DNA from: CBDCBA01 sp965214125
GTDB lineage: Bacteria; Planctomycetota; Phycisphaerae; Tepidisphaerales; Tepidisphaeraceae
Assembly: GCA_965214125.1 (NCBI GenBank)
Contig: CBDCBA010000028.1
Coordinates: 1 to 64,000 of the forward strand
Reading direction: 5' to 3'
DNA: 64,000 nt
In this document: positions 44,087 through 53,259 of the stretch, in pieces
Position numbering within the stretch: position 1 is the first letter of the stretch
How the letters are laid out: every line of letters begins with the position of its first letter
Notes under the pieces: model-generated
Seen by the model: the letters and a program-made list of their open reading frames with translations, nothing else
Told to the model about the DNA's origin: nothing
Databases searched by the model: none
Translations under genes and position numbers: made by a program

Positions 44087-44968
44087 CTACTCGGCGTCGA
44101 TCCGGCGGTAGCGGGCCTTCATGAACATGTAGACCCCGTAGGCCGCCAACCCGAAGGCGACGATGCCGAGCACGATGCCGCCGAAGGAGCCGAGCTTGTC
44201 CATCGCCGCGTTCAAGCCGCCGGCCTCGGACGAATCCGACTGCCACGCCGCCAGCAGGATAAAGCTGGCGACGATCAGGAACACGACTCCACGCGCGGCC
44301 AACCCAAGCCGACCGCTGACGGTCGTGACCTTGCGCATCGTCTCGCTCATCTTGCCGAACATGAGTTCGTCCGACAAATCGACCTTCCACGCTTTGATGA
44401 TCTGCTGGATCGCGAAGCCCGCGATGCACAATCCGACCACTGCAACGACAATCTGACCGATCACGCCCCACTCTAGCACACTCTGCACCAGCCCCTGTGT
44501 TCCCCCCGATCCACCACCGGACCCGCCACCCGACCCACCACCACTTGATCCACCACCCGAGCCCAGCAACGTCGTGAAGACCCAGAACGCGAGCGAAGCG
44601 TGGATGGCTGCACTAATGCCGAAGAAGATGCGTTTGGCGATCGCCTTCTTGTCGGTTCCCTCGTTTTCCGGGTCCATGATGGCCCGAAAGAGGTTCCAGA
44701 GCGCGTACCCGACGAGGCCGATGCCGACGATCCAGAGGATAACGATGCCAAAGGTGCCTTCGCCAGCAAGGGTGGCCAAGGCTCCCTTGGAGCCGGTTGT
44801 CTTGCCGTCCGAGCCGTCGAACGCCGTTCGCAACGCGAGGATACCGATCAGGATGTAGATGAAGCCTTTCGCCGCGTAACCGGCGCGGGCGAGTCCTTCG
44901 ACCCAGGGGGCGGCCTTGTGTTGGGCTTGGTCTCCGGCGGATTTTGCGTTGGCTGCGGCGCTGCTCAT
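44087..44968 (-). CDS. DUF1206 membrane protein
   Basis: 293 residues with six membrane segments arranged as three helix pairs. Each begins with a family-like segment (L-A-R-A-G-Y-A-A-K-G-F-I-Y-I-L-I-G, A-K-R-I-F-F-G-I-S-A-A-I-H-A, L-G-L-A-A-R-G-V-V-F-L-I). This triple repeat is the DUF1206 pattern. A loop of repeated Gly-Gly-Gly-Ser units lies between repeats two and three. Function is unknown. No partner is evident. Confidence 0.85.
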   Translation of the reverse strand: MSSAAANAKSAGDQAQHKAAPWVEGLARAGYAAKGFIYILIGILALRTAFDGSDGKTTGSKGALATLAGEGTFGIVILWIVGIGLVGYALWNLFRAIMDPENEGTDKKAIAKRIFFGISAAIHASLAFWVFTTLLGSGGGSSGGGSGGGSGGGSGGTQGLVQSVLEWGVIGQIVVAVVGLCIAGFAIQQIIKAWKVDLSDELMFGKMSETMRKVTTVSGRLGLAARGVVFLIVASFILLAAWQSDSSEAGGLNAAMDKLGSFGGIVLGIVAFGLAAYGVYMFMKARYRRIDAE

Positions 44969-45002
44969 GTCGCAACGTGCTGCAAATCCGGGACCGCCGG
45001 CG

Positions 45003-45881
45003 TCAAGTCGCGTTGCCGAACGTCGCCCGCAGCTCCAGCCGCTCGCCAGCCGACACGCTCACGTCGCGCAGTTTGAGCCCCTGAACGCCGGCCATCGCGA
45101 GCACATCGCGCAGCGGCAGCGGGCGACGCTTCGCCTTATCGATCACCGGCGTCGCAAGACTGAGCAGCAGGTTCATCACCGTGCCGTCGCCGCGCAGCCG
45201 CACGTCGCGGACGCGGCCGACGAGCTCCCCCGTCGCGTCGGCCTCGGCGACCAAATCGATCGCGAAGTCGACCACAAAGTTCGCGTTGAAGAACGCGACC
45301 TTCTTCGTGCCCGCAATCGTCCCCACGACCACGAGCGTGCGGGCGTCCGGCGACGACACGTCGGCGTCCACGCGACTGAGCGTCACGCCCCGCGCGGCCG
45401 CCTCGTTCGTGGCCTTGGTGGAGACGACGCGCAGCAGGTCGGCGCGGTCGACCCCCACGACGGCGACCGCGTCGCCCGACGCCGGGGCCATGACCGTCTC
45501 GCCGTTGACGCCGCGCCCGTAGTCGAAGCCGACATCGTGGCCGTCGACGCGCAGGTGCAGCGGCAGCCGGCCCCCGCCGGCCACGTCGGCCGTCAGCGGC
45601 TCGCCCTCGACCACAAAGCTCGCGAACCGCGGCCCACTCGTGCGACCGCTGACGAGCGTGGGCGGCTTGAGCTCGTCCGGCAGGCCGCCCGTCGAGTCGT
45701 CGACCTCGACCACACCGCCCGTCAGCAGCACGCGCAGCAACGATCCGCCCGGCCAGCCATCTCCATCGACCGTGACGGCCTGGTGCTCGCGCGGCAGTTC
45801 GACCCGCTTGCGCACCGAGTGCTCGAGAGCATCGCGCAGGCGGTCGAACGAATCGGGAGCGTCGCCGGGGAAGTCGAACAT
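45003..45881 (-). CDS. Hypothetical protein, possibly LmeA/DUF2993-like
   Basis: 292 residues without signal peptide or membrane segment. The sequence is a regular alternation of beta strands (V-E-V-D-D, A-V-A-V-V-G-V-D-R-A-D-L-L-R-V-V). The C-terminal region L-R-D-V-L-A-M-A-G-V-Q-G-L-K-L-R-D-V-S-V-S-A-G-E resembles the end of DUF2993 proteins. In mycobacteria a member (LmeA) binds phospholipid and acts in cell-envelope lipoglycan assembly. The similarity is judged by eye and is weak. It is divergent from the isomerase-like gene, 39 bases away. Confidence 0.5.
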   Translation of the reverse strand: MFDFPGDAPDSFDRLRDALEHSVRKRVELPREHQAVTVDGDGWPGGSLLRVLLTGGVVEVDDSTGGLPDELKPPTLVSGRTSGPRFASFVVEGEPLTADVAGGGRLPLHLRVDGHDVGFDYGRGVNGETVMAPASGDAVAVVGVDRADLLRVVSTKATNEAAARGVTLSRVDADVSSPDARTLVVVGTIAGTKKVAFFNANFVVDFAIDLVAEADATGELVGRVRDVRLRGDGTVMNLLLSLATPVIDKAKRRPLPLRDVLAMAGVQGLKLRDVSVSAGERLELRATFGNAT

Positions 45882-45920
45882 CGGCCGAGTCTACGGCCAG
45901 CCGCGGTAGACTTGCCGTCC

Positions 45921-46706
45921 ATGGCAACCAACACGCACATGCGGCCCGGCATCATCGGCATCGTTCGCGAGGAGACCGAGGCCGACTACTGGGGCACGAT
46001 GAAGGCACTCGCCGACCTCGGCTACGAGGGCGTCGAGGCGGCGATTAGCGGGCTTGTTGATGGCGATGTTGCCGCCAACCGCCGCCGGCTCGACGACCTC
46101 GGCCTGAAGCTGCTCACCACCAGCGCCGGCCTCGACCGGCTGCGCGACAAGCTCGACGACGTCGTCCGCGAGGCTACGCAACTCGGCGTCAATCGCGTCT
46201 CCTGCTGGTGGAGCGCGTGCGACTCGAAGGAGACGATCCTCCGCGACTGCGAGGTTCTCGACGCCGCCGGCGAGCGGCTGGCAAGCGAGGGCGTTCGGCT
46301 CTGCTACCACCACCACGACCACGAGTTCCGTCGAAGCTTCGACGGCGTGCGGGCGATGGACCTGATGATGGCCCACACCGACCCGAAGCACGTCGGCATG
46401 ATTGTGGACCTCGCGTGGGTCGCGATCGGCGGGGCAGATCCGGCCGAAACCGTCCGCCTGCTGGGCGAGCGCGTCGTCTCGCTCCACGTGAAGGATGCGT
46501 CGCCCGCGGCCCGTGACGCGGAGGGTAACGTGGCGTGGACAACCGTCGGCACGGGCGATGTCGACATTGTCGGCGGCGTGCGGGCGGCGCTGGATCTAGG
46601 CGTGGAATGGGCCGTCGTTGAGCAGGACAAGCCCCGGCACCTGCGTGGTTTGGACCTGGCACGGGCGAGCCTGCTCAACCTGCGCGAACTGGGCGTTGTC
46701 GAATAG
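45921..46706 (+). CDS. Sugar phosphate isomerase/epimerase-like TIM barrel
   Basis: 261 residues from ATG 45921; the upstream open frame is antisense to other genes. The fold is the xylose isomerase-like barrel: L-G-Y-E-G-V-E-A-A near the start, C-Y-H-H-H-D-H-E-F (metal-ligand histidines and glutamate), and G-M-I-V-D-L-A-W. H-V-K-D-A-S and V-G-T-G-D-V-D follow, then W-A-V-V-E-Q-D near the end. These match the IolE/Hyi-like group. The substrate cannot be deduced; the neighbours are not catabolic genes. Confidence 0.85.
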   Translation: MATNTHMRPGIIGIVREETEADYWGTMKALADLGYEGVEAAISGLVDGDVAANRRRLDDLGLKLLTTSAGLDRLRDKLDDVVREATQLGVNRVSCWWSACDSKETILRDCEVLDAAGERLASEGVRLCYHHHDHEFRRSFDGVRAMDLMMAHTDPKHVGMIVDLAWVAIGGADPAETVRLLGERVVSLHVKDASPAARDAEGNVAWTTVGTGDVDIVGGVRAALDLGVEWAVVEQDKPRHLRGLDLARASLLNLRELGVVE

Positions 46707-46715
46707 ACTGCCGTT

Positions 46716-47399
46716 ATGGACTGGCAGGTGATGACGCAACAGGCATGGGACGCGCTCCGCGAGCACTGGGCCAAGGGCTTGCTGCCGGTCGTCGGGCTGC
46801 TGATCGGCTGGTGGTGGGGCCGTCGGCGGGCGCGGCGAGAGTGGAACAAAAAGCAGTTCGTCCGCCGGCTCAACGTCTCGCTCAACCTCTTCGAGCCCGA
46901 CCGTCACGGCCGCGAGACGCTGCGCATCCGCACGTTGCTGGAGAAAGACGCCAAGGATGTGTTTCTCAACGATGTCGCCGTCGAACGCCTCGTCTCCGCC
47001 GCGAATAAGACGACCAAAACCGACCCGCTCCTGCCCCTCGGCGACGACGCCTGGTTCCTGCTCAACGCCGTGCTGAATGAGGTGAGCGAACGTTTCGCCG
47101 AAGGATTCCTCAAGACCGACCTCGGCCTGCCCGTCCGCAAGGCGACGTACGTCATTGCCCTGACCTACGAGAAGGACGGGGCGATGAACACGCAGAAGCT
47201 GCGTGCGATGGTGATCCAGAAGGAGTCGCTCCGCGCCCTCCTCCCCCGCCGCGACGACGAGACCGGCCAGCCGATCCCGCCTGTCGAGCCGCAGTACGAG
47301 TCGCCCAACCATGCAACGCGCTGGCGCACGCTGCAACAGCTCGCCAGCGCCTGGCTCGCCGAGCCGAAGCGGTTCCTGGAGATGGAGATCGCGATGTAG
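46716..47399 (+). CDS. Membrane-anchored hypothetical protein
   Basis: 227 residues. A single N-terminal membrane segment (about 20-36, G-L-L-P-V-V-G-L-L-I-G-W-W-W-G) is followed by arginines, so the rest is cytoplasmic. The soluble part is mixed alpha/beta with R-L-N-V-S-L-N-L-F and R-T-L-L-E-K-D-A-K-D-V-F. It includes A-T-Y-V-I-A-L-T-Y-E-K, and the C-terminus has T-R-W-R-T-L-Q-Q-L-A-S. I recognise no family. It begins 9 bases after the isomerase-like gene and is probably co-transcribed. Confidence 0.65.
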   Translation: MDWQVMTQQAWDALREHWAKGLLPVVGLLIGWWWGRRRARREWNKKQFVRRLNVSLNLFEPDRHGRETLRIRTLLEKDAKDVFLNDVAVERLVSAANKTTKTDPLLPLGDDAWFLLNAVLNEVSERFAEGFLKTDLGLPVRKATYVIALTYEKDGAMNTQKLRAMVIQKESLRALLPRRDDETGQPIPPVEPQYESPNHATRWRTLQQLASAWLAEPKRFLEMEIAM

Positions 47400-47451
47400 G
47401 TCGCGATTCGTGAGTCGGATGGCCCGCGAAGCTTGTGCTATGGAGGAGGGT

Positions 47452-47754
47452 TCACTCGTTCGGGAAACGCAGGATCATCCCGACTGTCCACATCGGGAAG
47501 GCCACAACCGTCGTCCCGCACGCCGCAAGGATGACGAGGCCAAGCCCGATGTTCACACCTGGTCCGGGCGACTCCGACCACTTCATCACTCCGGCCAATG
47601 TCCAGACGGCAACTGGCGTAAGGAGCGAGAGCCAGATCAGCAGACGGCCCGCTCGCTGCGATGCGTTCAGAGGGGTCGCTACGTCGCCGCGCGCATATTC
47701 AACTTCGACAGGTTCCGTCCGGTGCTGAGTCGAACCGTTTATTGCTACTCCCAC
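47452..47754 (-). CDS. Possible small two-span membrane protein
   Basis: Up to 100 residues. The C-terminal 65 residues contain two convincing membrane segments (L-L-I-W-L-S-L-L-T-P-V-A-V-W-T-L-A and I-G-L-G-L-V-I-L-A-A-C-G-T-T-V-V). The first 30 residues instead translate sequence around CTTCGACAGG and its imperfect complement, which looks like another short repeat. The true start may be internal, or the repeat may have been captured as coding sequence. Existence is uncertain. Confidence 0.4.
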   Translation of the reverse strand: MGVAINGSTQHRTEPVEVEYARGDVATPLNASQRAGRLLIWLSLLTPVAVWTLAGVMKWSESPGPGVNIGLGLVILAACGTTVVAFPMWTVGMILRFPNE

Positions 47755-47791
47755 TTGATCGTCGCCGGGGGGGGTTGCTGCTGATGTCGTA
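47747..47791. repeat. Partial copy of the guaA 3' end
   Basis: ACTCCCA, then ATCGTCGCCGGGGG and TTGCTGCTGATGTCGTA, match the last 43 bases of guaA (48094-48136) in the same orientation, with a few differences and a longer G run. Weaker similarity continues to about 47840. There the minus strand would read M-I-D-E-V-R-G-Q-G-P-V-R-Y-D-I-S-S, against I-I-N-E-V-R-G-V-G-R-V-V-Y-D-I-S-S in GuaA. The copies bracket about 300 bases. Confidence 0.75.
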
Positions 47792-47819
47792 TCTCACCGG
47801 ACCTTGGCCGCGTACCTCA

Positions 47820-48064
47820 TCAATCATCCGCATGCTGAGCAGCGAGATCCGTCGGCAGATCATCAGTGCCAGTATCCACCTCGTGGACGCGGCGAAGCAG
47901 ACGATCGAATGCGTGCTCCCCATCTCGCACGTCCGGCCGTGCCAGCGAGACCCGCACCTCCGTGCCCACCGGTACGCCGGGCGGCTCGGAGGGATGAAGG
48001 CCTTGCCGTCGAAGCGCAGCAGGACCTCGCGAACGGCCGGCTCGGCATCGGGCTTCTTCGTCAT
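47820..48064 (-). pseudogene. Small antitoxin-like gene with a frameshift
   Basis: From ATG 48064 the frame reads V-R-E-V-L-L-R-F-D-G-K-A-F-I-P. It then changes frame near 47990 to E-P-P-G-V-P-V-G-T-E-V-R-V-S-L-A-R and ends at a stop at 47820. Together this gives about 81 residues, with the pattern F-D-G-x-x-x-x-P ... V-P-x-G-T-x-V-R-V of small AbrB/DUF104-like antitoxins. The span is one base short of a whole number of codons, so a single missing base explains it. No toxin gene is left beside it. It lies between the two guaA 3'-end copies. Confidence 0.6.
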
Positions 48065-48091
48065 GCCCGCACTATACGCGAAAACGACGTC

Positions 48092-49711
<1,620 letters not shown>

Positions 49712-49838
49712 CGGGCCATGCTACCGGCCGATCGCGCGCGGGCGAAAGACCGCACGCCACGGCAACACGCCCTTTCCGCCCGATGCCTCGCGCGTGAACG
49801 TGAACAATGGAGTTGTTCCTCGCGCAGCGCCTCCGATT

Positions 49839-50900
49839 TCAACCGCCCGCCGGGAGCGTGTCCGATTGAGCGTCCTGGGGAGCATCGGGGTGGGCGACGT
49901 CGCCGTAGCCGTCGCTCGACTCGCTGTCGACGTAGCTCTGGTGCAGCTTCACCGGCTTGCTCGACGACTTCTTCAGCCGGATGTTGAGCATCTCGACGAG
50001 CAGCGCGAACGCCAGCGAGAAGTAGATGTACCCCTTGGGAATCTTCTGCTCGAACGCCTCGGCCACCAGCAGCACGCCGATCAGAATCAGGAAGCTCAAC
50101 GCGAGAATCTTCGTGGTCGGGTGCTTTTCGACGAAGCGACTGATCGGGCCCGCGAAGACGATCATCACGATCACCGCCACCACCACCGCGATGATCATCA
50201 CCAGCAGGTACTCGGCCAAACCGACGGCGGTGATGACGCTGTCGATGCTGAAGACCAGGTCCAGCAGCAAAATCTGCACGATGATCGCCGTAAAGCTGGC
50301 CGTGGGCTTGCCGGAGCCGTGGCTGTGGTCGTTGCCTTCTAACTTGTCGTGAATCTCGTACACCGCCTTGCCGAGCAGGAAGAGCCCGCCCAGCAGGATG
50401 ATGAGGTCCTTGATCGTGATGAGCAGCGGCTCGTGCTCGCCGTCTTTTTCCTTCTTTTCAGCGACGTTGCCTTCGGCATCGAGCGTGACGGGCTCGCCGG
50501 TGACGAGCGCTCCGGCCTCGGTTTGGACGGTGGCCCGCTTGTCGTGCCCAACCTCCAACGCCTCTTGGCCGAACCAGCTTCCGACGTCGACGCCGAGCTC
50601 CGGCTTGTCGAGCGTCAGCACCCAAGCAGCGCCGAAGAGGAAGAGGATGCGCATCGCCGCCGCCAGCCCAAGGCCGACCTTCTGCGCCTTTGGCCGGTCC
50701 TTCTCCGGTAGTTTGCCGGTGAGGATTGCGATGAAGACGACGTTGTCGATGCCGAGGATGATCTCGAGCACGAGCAGCGTCAGCAGCGACACAAGGGCCG
50801 CGGTCGACCAGATGTCCGAGTCGTAGAACGTCACGGCCAGCGACGTGACCGACAGCAGTCCGTCCGGGGGCGTCAGCATCTCCAGCATGGGTGACATCAT
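49839..50900 (-). CDS. TerC family integral membrane protein
   Basis: About 353 residues. ATG 50900 is used, but a GTG at 50906 and further ATGs at 50897 and 50885 are in frame. About seven membrane segments. The family motifs are E-I-I-L-G-I-D-N-V-V-F-I-A-I and D-L-V-F-S-I-D-S-V-I-T-A-V-G, whose acidic residues probably bind metal. Relatives take part in manganese export and tellurite resistance. Compared with usual TerC proteins there is an insertion of about 45 hydrophilic residues between the third and fourth membrane segments, and a C-terminal tail of about 50 residues. Confidence 0.85.
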   Translation of the reverse strand: MMSPMLEMLTPPDGLLSVTSLAVTFYDSDIWSTAALVSLLTLLVLEIILGIDNVVFIAILTGKLPEKDRPKAQKVGLGLAAAMRILFLFGAAWVLTLDKPELGVDVGSWFGQEALEVGHDKRATVQTEAGALVTGEPVTLDAEGNVAEKKEKDGEHEPLLITIKDLIILLGGLFLLGKAVYEIHDKLEGNDHSHGSGKPTASFTAIIVQILLLDLVFSIDSVITAVGLAEYLLVMIIAVVVAVIVMIVFAGPISRFVEKHPTTKILALSFLILIGVLLVAEAFEQKIPKGYIYFSLAFALLVEMLNIRLKKSSSKPVKLHQSYVDSESSDGYGDVAHPDAPQDAQSDTLPAGG

Positions 50901-50921
50901 GCCCACCCGCCGCCGCGGCGG

Positions 50922-51455
50922 CTAGTCCTGCATTTTCTCCGCGGCCGCCTCCTTGATGACGGCCACGCCGGGGCTCATCACACGCACCGTCTTCTGCGAA
51001 CCCACAATCTGCTCAATCTGCTCTTTCGTGGCGCCGGCATCCTCGGCGTAGTGGCGGGCGGTCGCCTCGTCGATCTCCTCGATCACGACCTCGCCGCGCA
51101 CGAGCGCTGTCGCTCCGCCGCTGTCGGTTGGCACGAGCTGGCCCGGCGTGTCGCAGATAAGCTTCACGAACGCGCTGTCCATCCCCGGCGTGAGCGATGT
51201 CGGGTTCGCGCCCGCGGGCGACAGCTTCACCCAGCAGCCGCGCGTCTGGCAGACGCTTTGGATCGTTCCCTTGAGCAGCACCGTTTTGCCGGCGAAGGCG
51301 GCCGGGTCAGCCAGGAGTTTCTCGACAGGAATCGGTTCGCCAGCGACGTTGATTGCGTCGCCGTAGACGACCACATCGGGCTTGGGCGCCGCGTCGTCCG
51401 CGAAGGCGGGGACGGCGAGGAGCAGGGCGGCGGCAAGGGTGGCGGCTCGTAGCAT
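50922..51455 (-). CDS. DUF4920-like exported protein
   Basis: 177 residues. Residues 1-19 are a signal peptide ending A-F-A. The mature part has V-L-L-K-G-T-I-Q-S-V-C-Q-T-R-G-C-W-V-K-L, a C-x-x-x-x-C-W signature of DUF4920, an OB-fold-like periplasmic family of unknown function. A later segment, V-K-L-I-C-D-T-P-G, follows. It is upstream of the terC-like gene with a 21-base gap. Confidence 0.75.
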   Translation of the reverse strand: MLRAATLAAALLLAVPAFADDAAPKPDVVVYGDAINVAGEPIPVEKLLADPAAFAGKTVLLKGTIQSVCQTRGCWVKLSPAGANPTSLTPGMDSAFVKLICDTPGQLVPTDSGGATALVRGEVVIEEIDEATARHYAEDAGATKEQIEQIVGSQKTVRVMSPGVAVIKEAAAEKMQD

Positions 51456-51464
51456 GGAGCAATA

Positions 51465-51728
51465 CTACGGCGTGACGAGGCCGAAGAACGCGCCCACGAA
51501 CGTGGCGGCCGCAAACACGATGAACATCGCTCGCGCAAACCCCTGGCTGCGCAGCGCCGGGGAGACGTGCTTGCTCGACTGCCCGCTCGACTTGCCCCGC
51601 CGCCGCGCCGCCTTGCGGTGGCCCGTCTCCTTCGCCACCTGCCGCGGGTAGATCACATAGCCCAGCAACGCCGTCACCAGGGTGCCGACGAGCGCGACGC
51701 CGGCCACAATGAAGAAGACTTCTCGCAT
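51465..51728 (-). CDS. Small two-span membrane protein
   Basis: 87 residues. Membrane segments lie at about 4-26 and 64-84. They are joined by a strongly basic loop (R-K-A-A-R-R-R-G-K-S-S-G) that should face the cytoplasm. No family is recognised. It sits between two genes for exported proteins with gaps of about 10 bases, so the group looks like one operon. Confidence 0.6.
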   Translation of the reverse strand: MREVFFIVAGVALVGTLVTALLGYVIYPRQVAKETGHRKAARRRGKSSGQSSKHVSPALRSQGFARAMFIVFAAATFVGAFFGLVTP

Positions 51729-51737
51729 GCGCCCAGC

Positions 51738-52553
51738 TTACTCGGCAGACGGCGGCGTCACCTCTTCGGTCCCCTCGGGACGTTCAAACACGCCGTCCGG
51801 GGTTTCGACGAGCGCGAGGCCGTCGATCGAGACGCGGCCGATGACGTCGCCGGTGATGCCGTCCGCCTCGGTCCAGTTGTAGAACTCCCACGTCGGGCTC
51901 AGGACCACGCCGGTCGGCTCGCCGTCCGGGCCGGGAACGTCGGTGAAGTTCTTGTAGACGATGGCGTGCGGCTCGGCTTCGGCGGCATCGACCGACTTGC
52001 CGTAGGTCACGATGTACCCGCTGGCCACGAGTTGGTCGTCGTCATCGACGTAGAGGACGTACCAGTCGTCCGGGCTGTCGCCTACGCCTTCGCCGAACGT
52101 GAGCTTCATCCGCCGCATCGGGGCCTCGCCCGCACGCAGGGGCGCGTCGTCCATGCCTTCAAGCCGGGTCCCGCCGTCGTCGAGCTTAAAGGGCATCACT
52201 GCAAAGTAAGGCCACGTCAGCAGTTGGAATCGCGGCCGCGCAAGCGTGCCCTGTTCGTTGGCCCACGCCGTTTGGCCGTCGAAGACGGCCACGTCGCCGT
52301 CGCCCGCGTCGATGCGGACGAGCCCGCCATTGGGGTGAAACCAAATGTCCGCCGCGTCCAGCAGCGTGTTCCCGCCGAACTCGACGGTGATGGTGCCGTG
52401 CAGGACGGCGTTCGCCGGCGCGTTGGCTCGCCCGTGAACTTCCGCGACGGCGCCGGCCATCGACGGTTCGGCCTGCTCGTGGTGATCGGCACCAGCGGGC
52501 GCAACGAGGGCGGCGAGCAGCGTTGCGGCAGCAAGAAGCGAGTGCGTCGTCAT
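51738..52553 (-). CDS. Exported protein, DUF6503-like
   Basis: 271 residues. The signal peptide is residues 1-22, ending A-G-A-D. The mature part is beta-rich, with V-A-E-V-H-G-R-A-N, T-I-T-V-E-F-G-G-N-T-L-L-D-A, F-D-G-Q-T-A-W and L-D-D-G-G-T-R-L. This resembles lipoprotein-carrier or DUF6503-type beta sheets that could bind a hydrophobic ligand. The assignment is tentative. It is the first gene of the operon leading to terC. Confidence 0.6.
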   Translation of the reverse strand: MTTHSLLAAATLLAALVAPAGADHHEQAEPSMAGAVAEVHGRANAPANAVLHGTITVEFGGNTLLDAADIWFHPNGGLVRIDAGDGDVAVFDGQTAWANEQGTLARPRFQLLTWPYFAVMPFKLDDGGTRLEGMDDAPLRAGEAPMRRMKLTFGEGVGDSPDDWYVLYVDDDDQLVASGYIVTYGKSVDAAEAEPHAIVYKNFTDVPGPDGEPTGVVLSPTWEFYNWTEADGITGDVIGRVSIDGLALVETPDGVFERPEGTEEVTPPSAE

Positions 52554-52642
52554 CCGCGCCAGCGTATCGACCGCGATCGAAAGAGCCAGTGCGACGTGTT
52601 ATTTGAGCGGCTTGCACACCGCTTGCTCGCGTCGGTTCGGTG

Positions 52643-52707
52643 TTAGCCGCCCCGCCTTGCGGGGCGCTCGTCGCCCATCCACGCGCCCCGCGAGGCGGGG
52701 CGGCTAA
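52643..52707. repeat. Two-hairpin REPIN-like element
   Basis: The ends TTAGC and GCTAA are complementary. The first hairpin is CGCCCCGC-CTT-GCGGGGCG and the second CGCCCCGC-GAG-GCGGGGCG, with a 17-base spacer. This is one of the cleanest examples of the design. It lies between two minus-strand genes. Confidence 0.8.
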
Positions 52708-52745
52708 GGAGCATGCGCATGATCCATCGCGTTTTCGATAACTGT

Positions 52746-53147
52746 CTACGTCCCGTCGTTCACGGGCAGATCGCCCGCGATCATCATGGCGAGAATGCCG
52801 AGCAACTGGTCGTAGTCCGCCGGCTTCTGGAAGAGGGGCGGGAGCGTGTCGGTGCCGGTGCGGATCATCTCCTGCTGGATTTCATCCGGCGGAAGCCCGC
52901 TGAGCAAAATGCACGGCATGCCGCGCCGGTGCTCGCGGATGTAGGCGAGGGTTTCGAAGCCGTCATGCTCGGGCATGTGCAGGTCGAGCACGAGGGCGTT
53001 CACGGCCACGCTCTTCATCCGCTCAATGGCCTCCAGGCCGTCGGCGGCGGTTTCGACGTGGTAGCCCTCGCGGGCGAGAAGCTCGCCCAAAGCCTCTCGG
53101 GCGGTCTTGGAATCGTCCGCAACAAGCACGATCGAGCGGTCCGCCAT
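52746..53147 (-). CDS. Single-domain response regulator
   Basis: 133 residues from ATG 53147. It is a CheY-like receiver domain without output domain. The acidic pocket is V-A-D-D-S near residue 10, the phospho-acceptor Asp is in V-L-D-L-H-M-P, and the switch region is I-L-L-S-G. The usual Lys is in F-Q-K-P. No histidine kinase is adjacent. Signalling must be by protein-protein contact. It is divergent from rnr with a gap of 112 bases. Confidence 0.88.
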   Translation of the reverse strand: MADRSIVLVADDSKTAREALGELLAREGYHVETAADGLEAIERMKSVAVNALVLDLHMPEHDGFETLAYIREHRRGMPCILLSGLPPDEIQQEMIRTGTDTLPPLFQKPADYDQLLGILAMMIAGDLPVNDGT

Positions 53148-53259
53148 GCCGGTAAGCTTACCGCTGACACCGCGTTGCGCCACCCACAGATTTTCCCCAG
53201 CTTGACGCGACACCAACTTGGTCGGTGCGATGGGCGGGCGCGGCGCGTACAAATACCGT

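Noticed and set aside
47699..48064. An intact 121-codon gene downstream of guaA
   Set aside because: The frame is a fusion: its start is the antitoxin-like gene read past its frameshift, and its end is the guaA 3'-end copy. It is better described as a remnant.
50901..50921. A manganese riboswitch in front of the terC-like gene
   Set aside because: Only 21 bases separate it from the upstream gene, far too short, and no such structure is visible.
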